Made by a program: the position numbers and the translations under genes. The notes under the pieces were generated by a model that did not search any database, had not been told where the DNA came from, and was given only the letters and a program-made list of their open reading frames with translations. Shown here in pieces: positions 25,201-40,200 of a DNA stretch of 64,000 nt. The DNA comes from Anisakis pegreffii (lineage: Eukaryota; Nematoda; Chromadorea; Rhabditida; Anisakidae): contig JAPYMA010002170.1 in assembly GCA_035041965.1 (NCBI GenBank), forward strand, positions 30,221 to 94,220. Reading direction: 5' to 3'. Position 1 is the stretch's first letter, and every line of letters starts with the position of its first letter.

Positions 25201-28200
25201 TGGCCATACTTGGTACATTATGTTATTTGTTAAGTGCATGTTATGCTATCGTGAGGTATTGAATCGCTTCTTTGGTTTTTACGGATTTTATAAAATGTTC
25301 AGATTCCGCCGTATAGGAGCACATCCGAACTGGGATATGAGCAGAGGTGCGGCTGATGCGATAGCGATTCGTGTAGATATATCTGGTGTGATACTGCATG
25401 GTGTTGGTGTATATTGTGCACATCATGGACAACAATACAACTATGTTTGTGAGGTGACTTCATCAATTGACCTTCTTTTACTCATAGATGTATATTGCAG
25501 TTGCTCAAGCTCATTTTGAAGAATTAACGCTGGGCGGGACAATCCACTGCATTTTTTCACACAGCTGAACTTGTGCTTAGTATAATTGGACAATTTGAAG
25601 GTATTGATGAACAGCGGTGACGCCGCACATGAACAATGGAATCTGCTCGAGAAAATCACCGGAATTCTATCGGCGAATCAGATGGACAGTTGTCAACGTG
25701 AGGTTGCAATGCTTCGCCTCACAAAAGCGGTTCGTCTACAGTCGGGTGTCGTCTACGCCGTGCGTTTGACAGTTGAGGGTGGAAAAACATTTTGTGGTGA
25801 AGGTGGGTAATGTTTGTTGATTTCGACCGATTCCTCTCATTGAGACCATAAGTTGTTTGAGATTTGATAAATTTGATAAATCTGATCTCGTAATCAGTGC
25901 GTGATTGATGTATGCCTTAGCCAGATGTTGAGTAGCAGCATTGTATCGGAGTATTTTCAAAAATTGCTTAATTCAGGAGGCGTTGGTACGGTTCGTCTGT
26001 GTAACGGTGCTCGTATGCATTTTCAACCGTGCAGTTTGAGCCAAAATGGAACATCGTTAGCTCGAGGTCAAATCCCATTTGTCCTCTATTCAATCAAGGA
26101 GAACGATGCGGATATTATGCAGCAACTCGCTGATTACGAGCAGGTTTCATTGTTTCTCCAGTTGTTCGATCCAGCAGTCATTGTGATGTTGTGTTTTAAC
26201 CTCATGCGAGCGATCTTTTGATCGTGAAAATTGAGTGCAAAATAGTATCTGGTAAAATTCCATCTCCAAGATACTGCTGTGGAGCCTCTTCCGATGCAGT
26301 TGACTGAAACTCGAAATTTTCAGCTGTCTAAGTGGTTTTTGCTTCTGATCCGAATGCTCTCTGCAAAACTGTCGGATTTAATCGCAGCCGGAAGTCTAGG
26401 GCCTTCCGATCGAGCGTTGTGTTCAAATATCGCAGGTAATAACTGCAATAATAAGTTTCCAATCGTTGTCGTAGTTCACGTTCGCTTAGAGAAGGTGACC
26501 AAAATAGTTAGAAAATGTTCAAGTTAGATTCAAGTGCTCAATGGCTGTCTTCAGGATTTGTGATGGTATTCTTGGAATCGAACCCGAGACGTGCACTCGA
26601 CGTGGTGGCAACACTTGATGATCTTCTGCCAATGGTATCATCAGCGAACGGTGAAAAACTGGCTGAAGATAGAGGACAATCTCTCTCGAGGTATAATCTG
26701 CTCAAATTTCAACTTATCGATTTCATTCTCATTGATGTTTATCAAGAAATTTCATTTCATTCTTTTATCTCGACAGATATATAGGTTGGGTGTTAAATTT
26801 TATTTTTGTTAGATCTATCCGATCAGAAGATGATACCACCGTCCGAAAATAGTTTCCAATAGCTATAGCTTTCCTACGACAGCTTCACAATTGTGTTGAG
26901 ACTCTGCATTTTACGCCATTCAGAAGCTTGCGGTTTGATCATCAATGATTATTATTTAGATCAATGAACGTGAGCGAGGGTCCACGTAATGTGCAAGTGG
27001 TAATCGAATCTCCACATCCGTATACTTCATGCAGTATTCATTCACAGGTTTGTTTTATGCTTGTTTCATTGCGATCTTTTATTCGCAATGACTCGCTTCT
27101 CAGTCGAATTAATAATGAATGTTCATCACTGATTAAGGTGGTTGGATTTGACAAATCTGTGCAATTCATGTCGATTCAATTCAACGAAGAGTGCGGAACA
27201 GCTCAGGCGGATGATATTCTCTGGGTTTACGTTGGTGTGGATCGTGAGTGCTATGTTCCTATTGGGAGGTAGTTAGACTTTCCTCATATCGATTTCATTC
27301 CAAATTCCAGATGTTCTTAAAAAATTTCTTTGAGAAATATGTGCGTTTTCATATTTCTTATTAGGCGATCTCGATGCATTGAGTATTCAATGAATGGATG
27401 TGTCATTTTTATTTATATTTTATGAATGACGCGATTAAGAGTCATTTTCAAAGTGTTTGACTTAAGATATTTTGGTAATCGAGATTGGCCGGATCGGATG
27501 CTTTTAGTGCCTGGCAATAGTCTTTGGTTCGTTTTGGAAACGTCTACGGGCTCAGAAGATATCCTCCAAAAACAGGTTTGATCAGTTCTCACTCTTCAAT
27601 ACATGGATATTCTAAGAAAAATTGAAAACTTGAAGAAGTCATCATAGGAATATGCCTCACTAAGAGCTATAAATTAGCATTTGCAGATGTATGGCTATCG
27701 TTGTACGATCACTGGTTATTTGAGTCGTGAGAAAGATTCGAATCTCGTCTTAGAACAAGAACTCACGTGGATATGCGCTAGTGCTTGCCGTTTGCTTGTC
27801 CAGGTTTCTGATAATATTAGTTTCCTTTTTATAATGTCTTCAACAAGTAAATAACGCTGTCGCATAACGGTCATATTCACATCAAAATCCGTGGTGCCTT
27901 ACACGCTCAAAAATTCCATTGGTGAAATATTTCAATGTAAATATATTCCAGATTCCATCTGATCCAGTTGTGTTGAATTCGATATCGCTAATTGAAGAGG
28001 AGATTCATGATATTGTCCAGAAGCATGGTTCGTTGCTTCGCAAAGGACTGAACCTATCGCATGTACCAACGGTCAATGAAGTTCTCAAAAGAAGTTTGCC
28101 TCCACCCGCACTCACTCCAGGCAGGTCTTTTCTCACCTCATTGTGTGACCTTTTTCACCTGTGAACATGTGTTTAGATTGCGATTCGTTCTCAGTAACTA

Positions 28201-31200
28201 ATCGAAAAAAATCTCAAAAAGCCATTTTAAGACGTTAAATTTCTTCGGGAATTCATCGCCGCTTCGTCGAGTACGGTTGCTGGTTTCCTAGCGAAATGGA
28301 TGATGAACGAACCAGTCGTTGACGTTCACTGCAGTCAGTTGTACATGCCAGACGATGAGACTCGAGTTGGGATTGCCACACAGGTGACTTGCGTTTAAAA
28401 ACAATATTCTCGTATTTTCATATCACGTGCGATTTTAGAACATGCCTAAGGGATGTCGTGCATTATTTCGAATACATTTCCTTGTACAACAAATAGTATA
28501 AGCATAAAAGAAGAGAATTATATAAATGATAAGCTATTAGATTCATCAATACATATGTACATATCTAAAATGTGTATTATTTACTTTGTCAACGTTATTT
28601 TTGAAACCGATTTCTTCCTTCAGATCAGTTTAGTGCCTCGTGATCAATATGGTCGTCTAGCGTTGTGTGCAGCAATGACTGTCGATGTGACGGTTAGGAG
28701 TGGCATGACCAGTGAACATTCGCTATCGGCGTACAGCTCTCAGCCGAGTAAAACCACCCCGACCGGTACTCCGAACACGTTACCAACACTTCAACAGTTG
28801 CTTCAGGTTTGTTTCTGATTAGTTTCCATCTCCCGCACTGTAGCATCTTTCAGACCCTATCAAGCACACCTCGAATGATTATATTACGAAAACACGTCAG
28901 AAAGCAAATGAATGCGTACAGTTTTGCTGTATCATTTCAGGAACCTTATCGCCCAGTTTACATGAATAAAGCTCGTTATATGGCTGTCACGATGATGACT
29001 GCTTTCTCGAAGTATTCGTTCGAGGAACTTCGATTGGCTTACTTCAGGGATGCCATTCTCAAAGAGTCGATTAAAACGAGTCAAAGAGCAGATGGAAGGT
29101 TGTTAGCTCATCATTTCACAGCTTCAACAATTTACAAAACTTTTCGTACACCAGAATCTTTTTAAGTGATGAAGTCATGATACGAAAGTATTTCAGTTTT
29201 GTTGGTGAATGGACTCCAAAACAAAGCGGGACATATAGAGTGGAGTGTCGACTTGACGGCTTTCAGCTGTCACAAAGTTATGTCATTGAGGTAAGTGATG
29301 AAAACAATTGCACATTATCAGCGGGAGGGTGTGTGAAAGCGATGTTAACTACGGATAAGATATTATTTAAGTTCCATTTTCAATTTCGTCGGTGATTTCG
29401 GCGTTCATCAGATTAAGATCTTTAAAGGTTAGAGATGATAATGAGGTGCGATTGGCGCATCTTCGAAAAAGTGATAATCAAACGAGAACAAATAAGAAAC
29501 GAGTGGCTCATCTTAGCAGGTAAGAACCCGATTATGTGTACTTTTCAAAAATACTTCTCTGTAAGTATTCTCTATAATCGATTACATTCATTTTCTCAAT
29601 TATCAGCGAATACATTTAAGTTTCCAGTCTATCAACTCTTTTGATCATCGGTATTGCTGGTTATATTGATTCGTGGTTTCAGAGCTCGTTTCGCAGTTTG
29701 TGACCATAAAATAATGTCGAAGGGAGTTCGTATCAGAGCAACGCCTGCACTCAATGCTCTTCAGGTTGGTGTGATTCCTCGTGGATGCACAGTATCGTAT
29801 TTGGAAGAAGTGGAAAACAGTGACGGTGTATGGTTGAGGCTCACTGATGAGACTACAGCTATGCATTGCGAGACACAGTTCCAAACCCAGGTATCATATT
29901 TTCTCGTTGCTTGTTTGTGGTATTTCGACTACTGTTGAGTTCAGGCAAACTGACCACTCTGATATGTGAGCAAAAGCAAATACCACAGCTTTTTGAACAA
30001 AAGTCTTCTGCTTGATTGAAAAAAAATGGGAGCCCTAAGTCAGAAATCAGGAAAATTAGATAGGGCTATTTCAGTGTAGCATAAATGCCTGCATTCGTAC
30101 TCTTTCATTGCGATTGATGATAATTTCATTTTCTCGCAATCAACACAGCTCGGTATTGTATAACTAGATCGTATCGCTGACGTGGGCATCTAATGAAAAA
30201 TCAACTTGCAGGCATGGTGTCTACAATACAGTAAACATTTAAAACGTCATTTCTTGTTGTTACTGTCGGATGATGGCAGCGAAGGAAATGACGCGGATGC
30301 ACTCTCACAGACCCTATCCAGCGGACTCACATCACGATCTCCCACTAAGACAGTTCGAAAACAACCGAATATGATGAGCAATGATCAATTGCATGAACAG
30401 TCCATATTGATGGATGCTGATGAGGTAATTGATTGATCGCATAAATTTTTATCACTACGGACAAAATTTCAGCTCTTGATCAACATGTTCCAATGCTATT
30501 TTGGAAGAATTGTGGGAATCTGAATGCAATTCAATGAAATGAAATCATACAGAGCATGTTTGGATATCGTCGCAGTAGAGAGCGAATTTCTAGATGCACA
30601 TTCAGTTATTTTTGATTTAAAAGATTGAAATTTCAGATCTATGTAATACAACCGAATCAAACAATCGCTCTTTATGATAGTCCTTCATCGGATGCGATAA
30701 CAGAAGAGTATATCGATGCCACGAAGGAGCCAGAATTACGAGCTGATGGTTGGCTGCATAATAGTCATGGCGTTTGGATACGACTTGCTGATCACCAGCG
30801 GAAATTTGTGCTCGCTCAAGATCTGTCAGGGAACTGTTTATTGCGTCGTAAAAGCTCTGTTTCGATCCAACGTTATTCGAACGGTAACAGTGGAGAGACA
30901 TCGCCAACCACTCATCGACCAATCGCACAGATTCAACCACGATCAAGGTATGTATTCAATTTAGTGAAAATGAGCATTCAATCTGTCATACGATGACAAA
31001 TCAACGATACTGTATCGTGAAAGCAAAATTCATCATTATCTGTTTCACATTATTATTTCATGATTCTTATCACATACTCAGGTTTGAGCTGATTGATTGC
31101 AAATTTCTTTTTTTGTCTACTGGCGCTGTTCTGCCTCTAATTATGGTATCAAGCAATATTTGCGACCTCATAGAGAAATCTTGAGTGGACGGTAATCGTA

Positions 31201-34200
31201 GTTGTTCCTAACAGCATATCCACACTTAATCAGAAATCGCAAGGTCGTATATCGAGAAATATGTTCACTGTTTGTGTGCAATGTGATTTTGCAGAAACGA
31301 GCAACCCATAAAAGCGTTGCGTCCGTCAATAGCTGATTGCTGCCGAACGGTGTTCGCCGCATTTTTGTGGCATGAACGATTGGTTAAGGATGCTATGGCG
31401 TGCAGCACTTACTTGAAGTTTCATCCTGAATTGCATAGGGTTCGTTCCATCTGTTGATATTTCACTTCTGTGGTATTGTTTGATGATCATTTGCAAATCC
31501 TTTGTCTGATGGTCACCTTTCGTCAATCTTTTCTGATTTTTTATTTTCATAACATAACCTCATAAAATAAAGAATATCGAGTAAAAGATTCGGCAATTTT
31601 AACTCATGAACTCAAAAAATTGCAGATGTTATTCGGACAAGATCGCATGGATCTTATAGCACCCACACCTCTTTACCCATTAACGCAATTATGGCAAGAG
31701 ATTAATAATACGATTCAAACAAGTATTGAGCAGCATTTGATACTGCCTAGTCCACCGGCTGTTCGACATTTCAACTTAAGACCCATCTCGGATAATCTCA
31801 ATGCGTCTCATCAAGTAAGTCCATGATATCTTCTTGAACATCATAACTGATGGATTAATCGAATGATTTCCTGGCAAAAACAACTCATTCGAGGCCGAAG
31901 CGGATCGAACACATGAAATTTATCCATTAATTTACAACCGAACTCTATATTTGCTTACAATGTGGTGTTTTTGTTCTTCGTTGTTAGTTTCGCTCAATAC
32001 ATAATCAGATATGAAGCAAAGCTTTGCATAGACCAGGCTGACTGTAACTGATGGCACTGATATAATAGTCGATTTCAAGCGGAACTTCCCCCTTGAGCTT
32101 AAACTCAAACTCTCAGTATTCGATCCCATCAGTTTCTCTTGACTGGATTGAATACAAGCCGTTCTCATGTATCATATAGAACAACTTCACTTTTGCAGTC
32201 ATCCAAATCACAAAGAGAGGACTTATGTGAGCTGTGCGAAGAGTGGCATCCGTCACCAGTGACAACTCATATGCGAATGACGCATGCGGGATGTGGTAAT
32301 CACTGTGGTGGGTATGGCTACAATAGTTCTGGCAAATATTCATCCGGATGGTCGGGGAATTGTGGCGACGGTGGACGTCCGAATGCTGCCTGGTTGGTGT
32401 CATATGTTCATGAAAGATTTTAATGAAGTACCGAATCTCTGATGGAAATCACGGTTTCGCTGTTTGCAGACATCGATGATATTGAATAGTGAACATTGAG
32501 TTACGATCTAAAATTTGAGAAGTGAGGTGTTGGGATTAGTGAGTTGAATTTCCATTTGCAGGTACCTAATGTGCGGTGCATGTCGAGCCAAACATCTCAA
32601 ACAAACACCAACTGGTCATCAGCAGGTATGTCAGTTGTTACTGGCGTTCCATTGATCATCCGATGGTCAATTTGATAATTATTCTCCTCTGTCGCTTTCT
32701 TTCTCACCTCATATTTTATTGCTGGATTATCGCTTGAAATTCGCTTTCTCGAGCGATTTAAAATCCACTTAACTTGTTCCTTTTCGATCATTTCTTCGAA
32801 GCCAGTTCACAAAATCAGTCGATTCACTCGATTTCAGGAGCGTAATCGTCGTTGGCGTGAGTTTCGCATGTCTGCAGTTGCGAACGAGGTGAGCGCTGAA
32901 ACGGTGATCAAGCAAAATGCGATGTTTTTGCTGGAGTTGAATTGTTCGGTTGATGCGGACAGTAAGGACACGTCGACATCCACTTCGGGATGGACAATAA
33001 ATCTGTTCCCTCAGGCCACACTCACTCCACCAACGCTGCGATCGGCATGTGCACAAGCTGGCAATGGGCTCTCTTCGCATGTTCGCCGTTTTCTTTCAAA
33101 CTATTTTCTTGAACTATTTTCAGCGACATAACGGTAAACCGTTATGTCGCTGAAAATATTGTTTTGGGTATAGTTGAAAATGATATTAAATGAAAATAAA
33201 TCACATCACCTGCGAAACCAATAGGCATGCAGATTAGCAATAATCTACTGTCCTATTTTACCAGTAAACCGAATTAGGGTAGTAAATGATCATGATCGAT
33301 CTTAGGTCTTCTCGGGTAACGATCGTAATTCACGGTCGTTTATGCGAACACTTTCGCACGCTAGTGATCCTGGACCGAAGCAGTCGAATGTGCATTTAGC
33401 TGTTTCAACAGGCAATGCGCTTGCATCGAACACAAAGGTAAGGGTATTCATCGAAACGTCTTTATGTAATCGAGATTATTACACTGTGATAGGTGCACGT
33501 TGAAATTAGATGATCGACTGACCGATCTGAACGATTTCGGTGCATTGTCAGACAACGGTTTTAGTCAACAAGCAGATTGATTGTGTTGTTTAGGTTGGCT
33601 CTTCACCGCTCACGTATGGAACGCATCCACCCAATTCGGGCGATTTTGCGACTGCGCTACGACGTCGAATGACCGAAGATTACGATCGGCTAGGACATGG
33701 CGTTGAGGTGATCACATCTAACTTGGCCACAGAATGTTCCTTCCTTGATCGCATTTAGAAAATAGATTTATCGAATGAGTATGCCAAAAACAATTCCAAA
33801 CAAAATCTCCGTGTTTCGAGTCCAATTATGATTTTCGTTCAGTTTTTGAGGTTTTTCGAGTTCATCCTATTCCGCATATTTGTTTCATTTTCAGATAGTG
33901 CACAGTCCTTCAGTGGCTCTCAGATCATTACTTCATAACAGTCATAATTTGAGTGCCAATGGCAGTCATCATTCCGCAGGTGAGTACTCTTCCTTGATAG
34001 TAACACTGAATAAACCCATGGTACTTATTCAAATCTCGAACGAGTTGAGGATAAAGAATTCAAAAAACTAATAAAGAATTGAACGATGCTGAACTTACAG
34101 CCACACTGAGCACCTCGCGTCGTCGTCCGGTATTGGCGTTTGTTACGGAGCGTCATGATCTCGCGAGTATTCGTGAGGCAATGGCAACGGCCGTTGCTCG

Positions 34201-37200
34201 AGCCACATTCTTCTCGCATTCTTTCCGTGTCTGGAATTGGCTTTTGAAATTGGTATCCGCTGAGTCGAGGTGAGTCTCCAACGTCTATTTTCATCAGATA
34301 TTTCATGAACTTTGTCCGGTAATCGCAAGGTAATTGGGCAATTGCAACGGCCCAATTACCTTGCGATTAACAGATAAAGTTGACAGATAATGGCATCGCA
34401 AGGTAATTGTTTAAACCAATTTGTGGAAATAAGTAAACAAATCAGGAGTAAATCATATTGTTTTTTGGTACTGGTTTAGCTAGGTTATCAATATTGTTAT
34501 CATTTTTTTCACGGAGTTCAGGATAATTCTTTCAGATGTATCACTGAAAATTGCTTCAGTTATATTGCTCTTATTCTTTTTTTAGTGTCGCAGACATTTT
34601 ATGGCAATACCTGACCACGCTATGTTCATATGCTCCTCTGTGCAAACGGCGCTCCGACGATTTGCGATCGGCGACAAATCTGCATTTGTTGCCTCATCCT
34701 TGGCTTGTGTGCTTCTTGGCTGGTCCAATCGCAGCTAAGATGGTTCAGCACATGCATTCGTTCCTGTACACAATCGCTGTGATTTTGCAATCGAACGGCG
34801 TTGATCCAAGTCTGAGGTGTTTGTGCTTCAGAACGTGGACTTTTCAGTTGACGGCTCATGAACAGGTCTGTTGATTCCTTCATTTGCCATAATATAACGT
34901 AACTGATCCTTATTTCAGTATAAATTAATAATTTGGAATGAAATTTTATTCCATAAACCGTGCGATAATCTCATTTCTTTTCTTCCATATCAGACTCACT
35001 TTGCATCAATGTTATAAAATTAATCATTTCAGGATCTGTTACTTCTGATTTGCAATGTATTGGCTACCGTAGGCGGTGTTCTCTCGGATCCATCCTCGGA
35101 TCAGTCGTGGTACTTGGAGGACAGCGAAGGCAAAGGAACGTCTCGTTCGATTCTTGATGGTCGTCATAACGATGCAAAACGTTAGTTTCATCTTCATTGC
35201 GTAATTTTTGTAAAAGTGTGCGGCTGACTCAGCGCCAGTCGTACAGGTTTGATCTCGGGCGGGCTCGAACCGCCGGCCTTCTGTGTGTTAGACAGATGTG
35301 ATAACCACTACACCACGAGATCGCAACTGTTGTCAGTTACTAGTGGTTCATAATGCTAAGAAGCACTTTGTTAGTAAGTATTTAAGGATTTTTCCCGAAA
35401 GCTTTTAAGACACCGTTTCAACATTGTTTGTTCAGTTTTCACAAGAGAAAGACATAAACTTACGATGATGAGCCTTATAAGAACAGATAAAGTTCTGCAT
35501 GCTCGGATAAATCTTCTCCCTAGAACTGCTAAGCACACTCCAATAAAACCTTTATGTACGATGGGCTCATTTAGATTCGTTGTTCCATGGTTGCGCCATT
35601 GTTTTGTGAAATTTTTGTAATCTGCATAACTTTCGGATTCTGAACGCTCACTGAATCCAATGGATTTGGTGAGTTTCATAAATGGTTAATTATGACTGTT
35701 GCTGTGCTCAGATGATGCCGATGTACGTGATATGGACGATATAACGGCTTTGGTGAGATTCGAAGCTTCCAGTCGACAGGCTATGGTTGTGTGCTTGACC
35801 GATGGCAGTAGTGAGACGTTTTGGGAGAGTGGCGGAGAAGTTAGTTGATTTGTCGTTCGTTCTTCTGATTACTTTGAGAGCAATAATGCTTTAGACATGT
35901 ATGAATATCTTGAATAATCGCTTATTTGTGCAGGACAAGAATCGGCCACGATCACTGACGGTTCACTGTGATAACGACTGCGTGAATGCCACTCTACTGG
36001 TTATCTACATCGATAATATTCGCGATGAAGGCTACAAAACATCGTCGGTGACCGTAACATCAACGGATTCAGATGGCGTTCGTCGCAAACTTCATTCTGA
36101 AGCACTTGAGCATGTTAGTGACCACATCAGAAATTGATCTGTTGTTGACTGAAGTGGAAATTTGTTTCGCATAGTTAGCAACTTGTAAAAGTTACTACTT
36201 ACGTTTGTAAAATATAATCGCTCGCAATTGAATACGTTATTCAATTATACTTTGTCGAAGCTACTTCATTGAACTTTCTCTTCCAGATGTCACAACTTTT
36301 AAATTTACAGCAATACGTTGGTTGGGTAAAGTGTTGTTTGGCCGGAGTGAATTGTGTGCAAGTGATCTTTAAAGGAAATGATGCGTCGGTTCGTATTCGA
36401 CAGGTGTGTTGCAAATGCATTTGTTCATAGGGCATCGAATGGTTTTCATTGATTCGTTCATCGCCATTTATTTCACTCGACGTTTTTCAGATGCGTGTAT
36501 TTGGCTTCAAGATGGGCACAGGTTTATTGGGAAGTCCAGATGAGCAGAAACGAAGTCCTTTACGTCCCTCTCCGTCACATCAACTTCTCTTCAGTACCAC
36601 TCAAGTGGATGCTTTCGCACTTTTTCAGTCGATTGCCGCACAGGTGCGAATGTTCTGGATTCACTCTTATTTAATCGCCTTGAAATGGACATGAATCTGT
36701 GATTGTTACTCACTTATCAAATCAGTGTATATCAACTGGTAATGTTTCTATTCCAGTCAAACTGTCTTGTTCTTTCCTATTCCAAGGAATAGAACAGAAC
36801 ATTTCCAAAAAACGAACGGGAAGAACAGAAGGTAACGAAATCACTAGAAAGCAAAATAGAATAGAATAAAACAGTCTGCCAAAAGTTTTGAGCAGAAATA
36901 TTCCTAATATAAACAATGTAGTGAATGTTGAATGTGGTGTTGGAATCACTGATAAATTCTCTGAATTTTTAGGCATTCAGTGATGAATTCTCACACGAGG
37001 AAAATGGTACTTTACGACAGCAAGTATTAGAGCTATTGTTTAGTCGTGTTCAACTTCAACCTCTGCAAACGTTTGTATGTTCACAAATGGTGAATGCGCT
37101 AGAAAGGTGGGTTGAGTTCATTAGAGGTTTGACTCGTCGGTTTAGAGCTGATATTAGGAGTTGACCTCAGGTGATAGTCAGTGCGATTAACAGTGAGAAA

Positions 37201-40200
37201 ATGCAATCTGCTTGTAGAGAGGTGGCAAGTTTGCGGGAAAAGACAAAACGTAATTATTCGTATGCATGTGGACTTATGGTGATGCTGGTGAAGATCTGTG
37301 GTTCACGACAAGGACACGAGGTGTTCAGCATGCGCAACAACCTTTTGATCACACTCTCTGAATTGCTCCTTTTCGCACCTCAGGTAGAACTTCGTTTTGT
37401 TCATTACATTATTGAAAGCTCCTCAAAACTCTGTAGCAAGTCTAACTAATATTAGGTAACTAATTGTAATTTTTCAGCAGTATTTCATTTATCGGATTTT
37501 GATCGAGTCACTGATCATTTCAGAGTTTATCGATCAACTCTTGTGATCATTTTCACTCTTAATTTCAGGTTGTTCAATGCCAAATAGTTGAAACAATAGA
37601 ACGTCTTTCGCGGCTGTTCACACCGACTTCATTGGATTTCACAAAATTCATCCATAATCTTTTGGCTGTTATCGCTAAAGTTATATCACTGCAAATAAGG
37701 GACAAAACAACGCATTCGCTGATGAGCGCAACGCTGGCGGTATGTTTCGATTCGTTTTTCTGTTGTGTTGCAGTGTCCAACTCTTCTTTTTTTTTAATTT
37801 GATCTAAACTGAAGAAGTGTTTTTAGAAAGTTTCAGAATTCACGTTTGTCATGGGAATTTGCAGTTTATCACAGTTGTAATTTGAAATTCATTTCAGTCA
37901 CATGCGATTGATGTACCAACACACTGGCGAATTGATCGTCAGATTTCAATTGACATCGGACGTCTCGCAAAGCAGTTCCTCTCGGATGTGAGGTAAGCAC
38001 CGTATATCTCGATGTTTTTGATGTTTTCTTGAGTTACACTGGCAGTTGAAGAAGAATGCGGAATGTGAATTTATTTGATATGCATAATAAATAATCTGTG
38101 GAAGTAAGCCTTAAATCAGCTATTATATTAGCGACTACTTTCAGTAATGGTTCAATAAGCGAGCAATGGACACAGTCCGTACGAATCGAACTAGCCAACC
38201 AGGTGATGAATCTGGCACGATTAAACGCTGCCGAGTCGAATAGTTGTGATCGAATTGCGATGATAGCGACAACATCAGCCACGCAAACATCCTCCGAATC
38301 AAATACACCCTCTTCGTCGCGTCTGCAGATCCTAAAATCGGGCAAATTCTGGCTCTCAGTCGCCGCCTTATCGCTGATCAAAGAAGCAAAATGGTTGGAA
38401 CTGTCGTCGATGTGGACCAGTCTACAGGTATCTATCACTCGTTCGTTACAGACAAATCACTCCATATCTCCTTTTTATTCACGATTTTCTTGCTACTTCA
38501 TCTTGCCATCTATGCGCTGTTGAAATTATTCATGAATCTCTTCATGAAGCAGCATTTACGAACAGAAATATCTGAATTCAGGCAAATAAAGATCGCGAAC
38601 CAGAGCCTTTATGCGACAACCACGATGATGATCGGACGCTGGCGCAGATCTACTGTGAGGTTTGTCAGTGTTCGTTGTGTCGAGAATGCTTCACGGTGCT
38701 TCATCTCAATAAAAGAAACAGGTGAGATCAGACGTATTCACTGCCAATGCCCAACTAACTTACAATTAGATACCAATTCGAAAAACATCGATCATTATTG
38801 ATTCGCTCGTTACAGGACACATGAGGTGCAGATCGTTGGTTCGGCTAATGGCTGTCCTCAGGTGGACATTCACGAGGGATGTACCAGATTCAGGCTTCCA
38901 AACTTACTGGTCAGTATTTTATTGCCGTGTTTCATTGAAGTATTTTCTATCCTAATTGCTTGTAAAATTGGAATATTTTCCATGATATGAAGATAATGTA
39001 GTATCGTTGTTGAGTGATGGACAATTTGTGATCTGTAATCAAAGAAACTTTTAAAGGTTTTGTTCCATTCGAGTACCCTCAACGGAATGGTTGAATTCAG
39101 TATGGGCGATTCAAAGGGTATTATCTCGGCAGCAGCTGAATTGCCCAGCAGTCAAACCTCATCGCCTCATCAATCACCAACCGGCCTCAATAATCTTCGT
39201 TGTCGCTTTTGTACAAATCAGCTCAAAGGTGCCACTCAGGTAGTTAATCCATCGTTCACTTGTGAATATTTTTCTTTCAAATTATTCAATAATCCACTTA
39301 TATTAGGTTCACCTTTTAACATTCCGCCATAGTAATTCCTACCTTAAATATGCCTTCATCGCCTTGCAGTCCTAATTCATGCTCTTCGTTCCGTAAAAGA
39401 AGTTTAGCTCGTTAAGAATTGAAATATTTTGGAAAATAATTTGAATAATTTTTTTTCAATTGATCTAAAGAAATTTCTATCATCAGATGATCGGTGGCGT
39501 ATGTGATCATGAAGAGTGTGTAGAGTTGGCAGCTTCGGCATGTAGTAAGATGCTACCATGTGGGCATCTTTGCGGTGGAATTGTCGACGAAACAGACTGT
39601 ATGCCTTGCCTGAACTGTCATCGACCGGGTAAGTTTCAGTGAATAATCTAGTTCGCACAGGAAAACTCATTCATGACTGATTTTTTAACGTGTTGATTTG
39701 TTTTGAAATCTATGGATTGATATCATTAATTTTGACTGCGTATAGAATTGATAGTGGGGAGTTATGAAATCTTTCTTATGATTTGTAACTTCATTCATGA
39801 GATTAAAGGTGGATCAGCATGGTTGCGATGCCAAAATTTGATTATTCATGTTCCAGAAGCACGGCAAGATGCAGATGATCTGTGTGTGATTTGTTTCACC
39901 GATCGTCTCGGTGGTGCTCCATGCATCCAATTAACGTGCGGTCATATCTTTCACTATCGCTGTGTTAGGTTGATTTTGGAGAAACGTTGGAATGGACCAA
40001 GAATTATATTCAGATTCATGCAGTGCCCTCTTTGTAAACAAATGGTGAGTGGTAATTTCATTTCATGAATGCCTACATTGCGATTCGATTATCTCACAGC
40101 GTGAAATTCTCATCAAAAGTATAAATTTTCCATTCAACTGAACATCAGAATGTATTTTTGCACTTAAACGAGAATAATATTTGATGTTGCTCTCGTTAGA

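Larger units (their letters stand above)
32838..35180 (+). other. rpm-1: rpm-1 exons: linker and AFVTERHDL block
   Basis: Exons 32838-33080, 33306-33437, 33594-33707, 33895-33979, 34077-34269, 34586-34865 and 35033-35180. The first four are Ser-rich linker. [20 protein letters not shown] with WNWLLKLV matches human WPVLAFVIQHHDLEGLEIAM and [20 protein letters not shown] matches [28 protein letters not shown] matches MALRCWSLKFKQSDHQ. Two perfect hairpins lie in the introns of this stretch. Confidence 0.88.
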
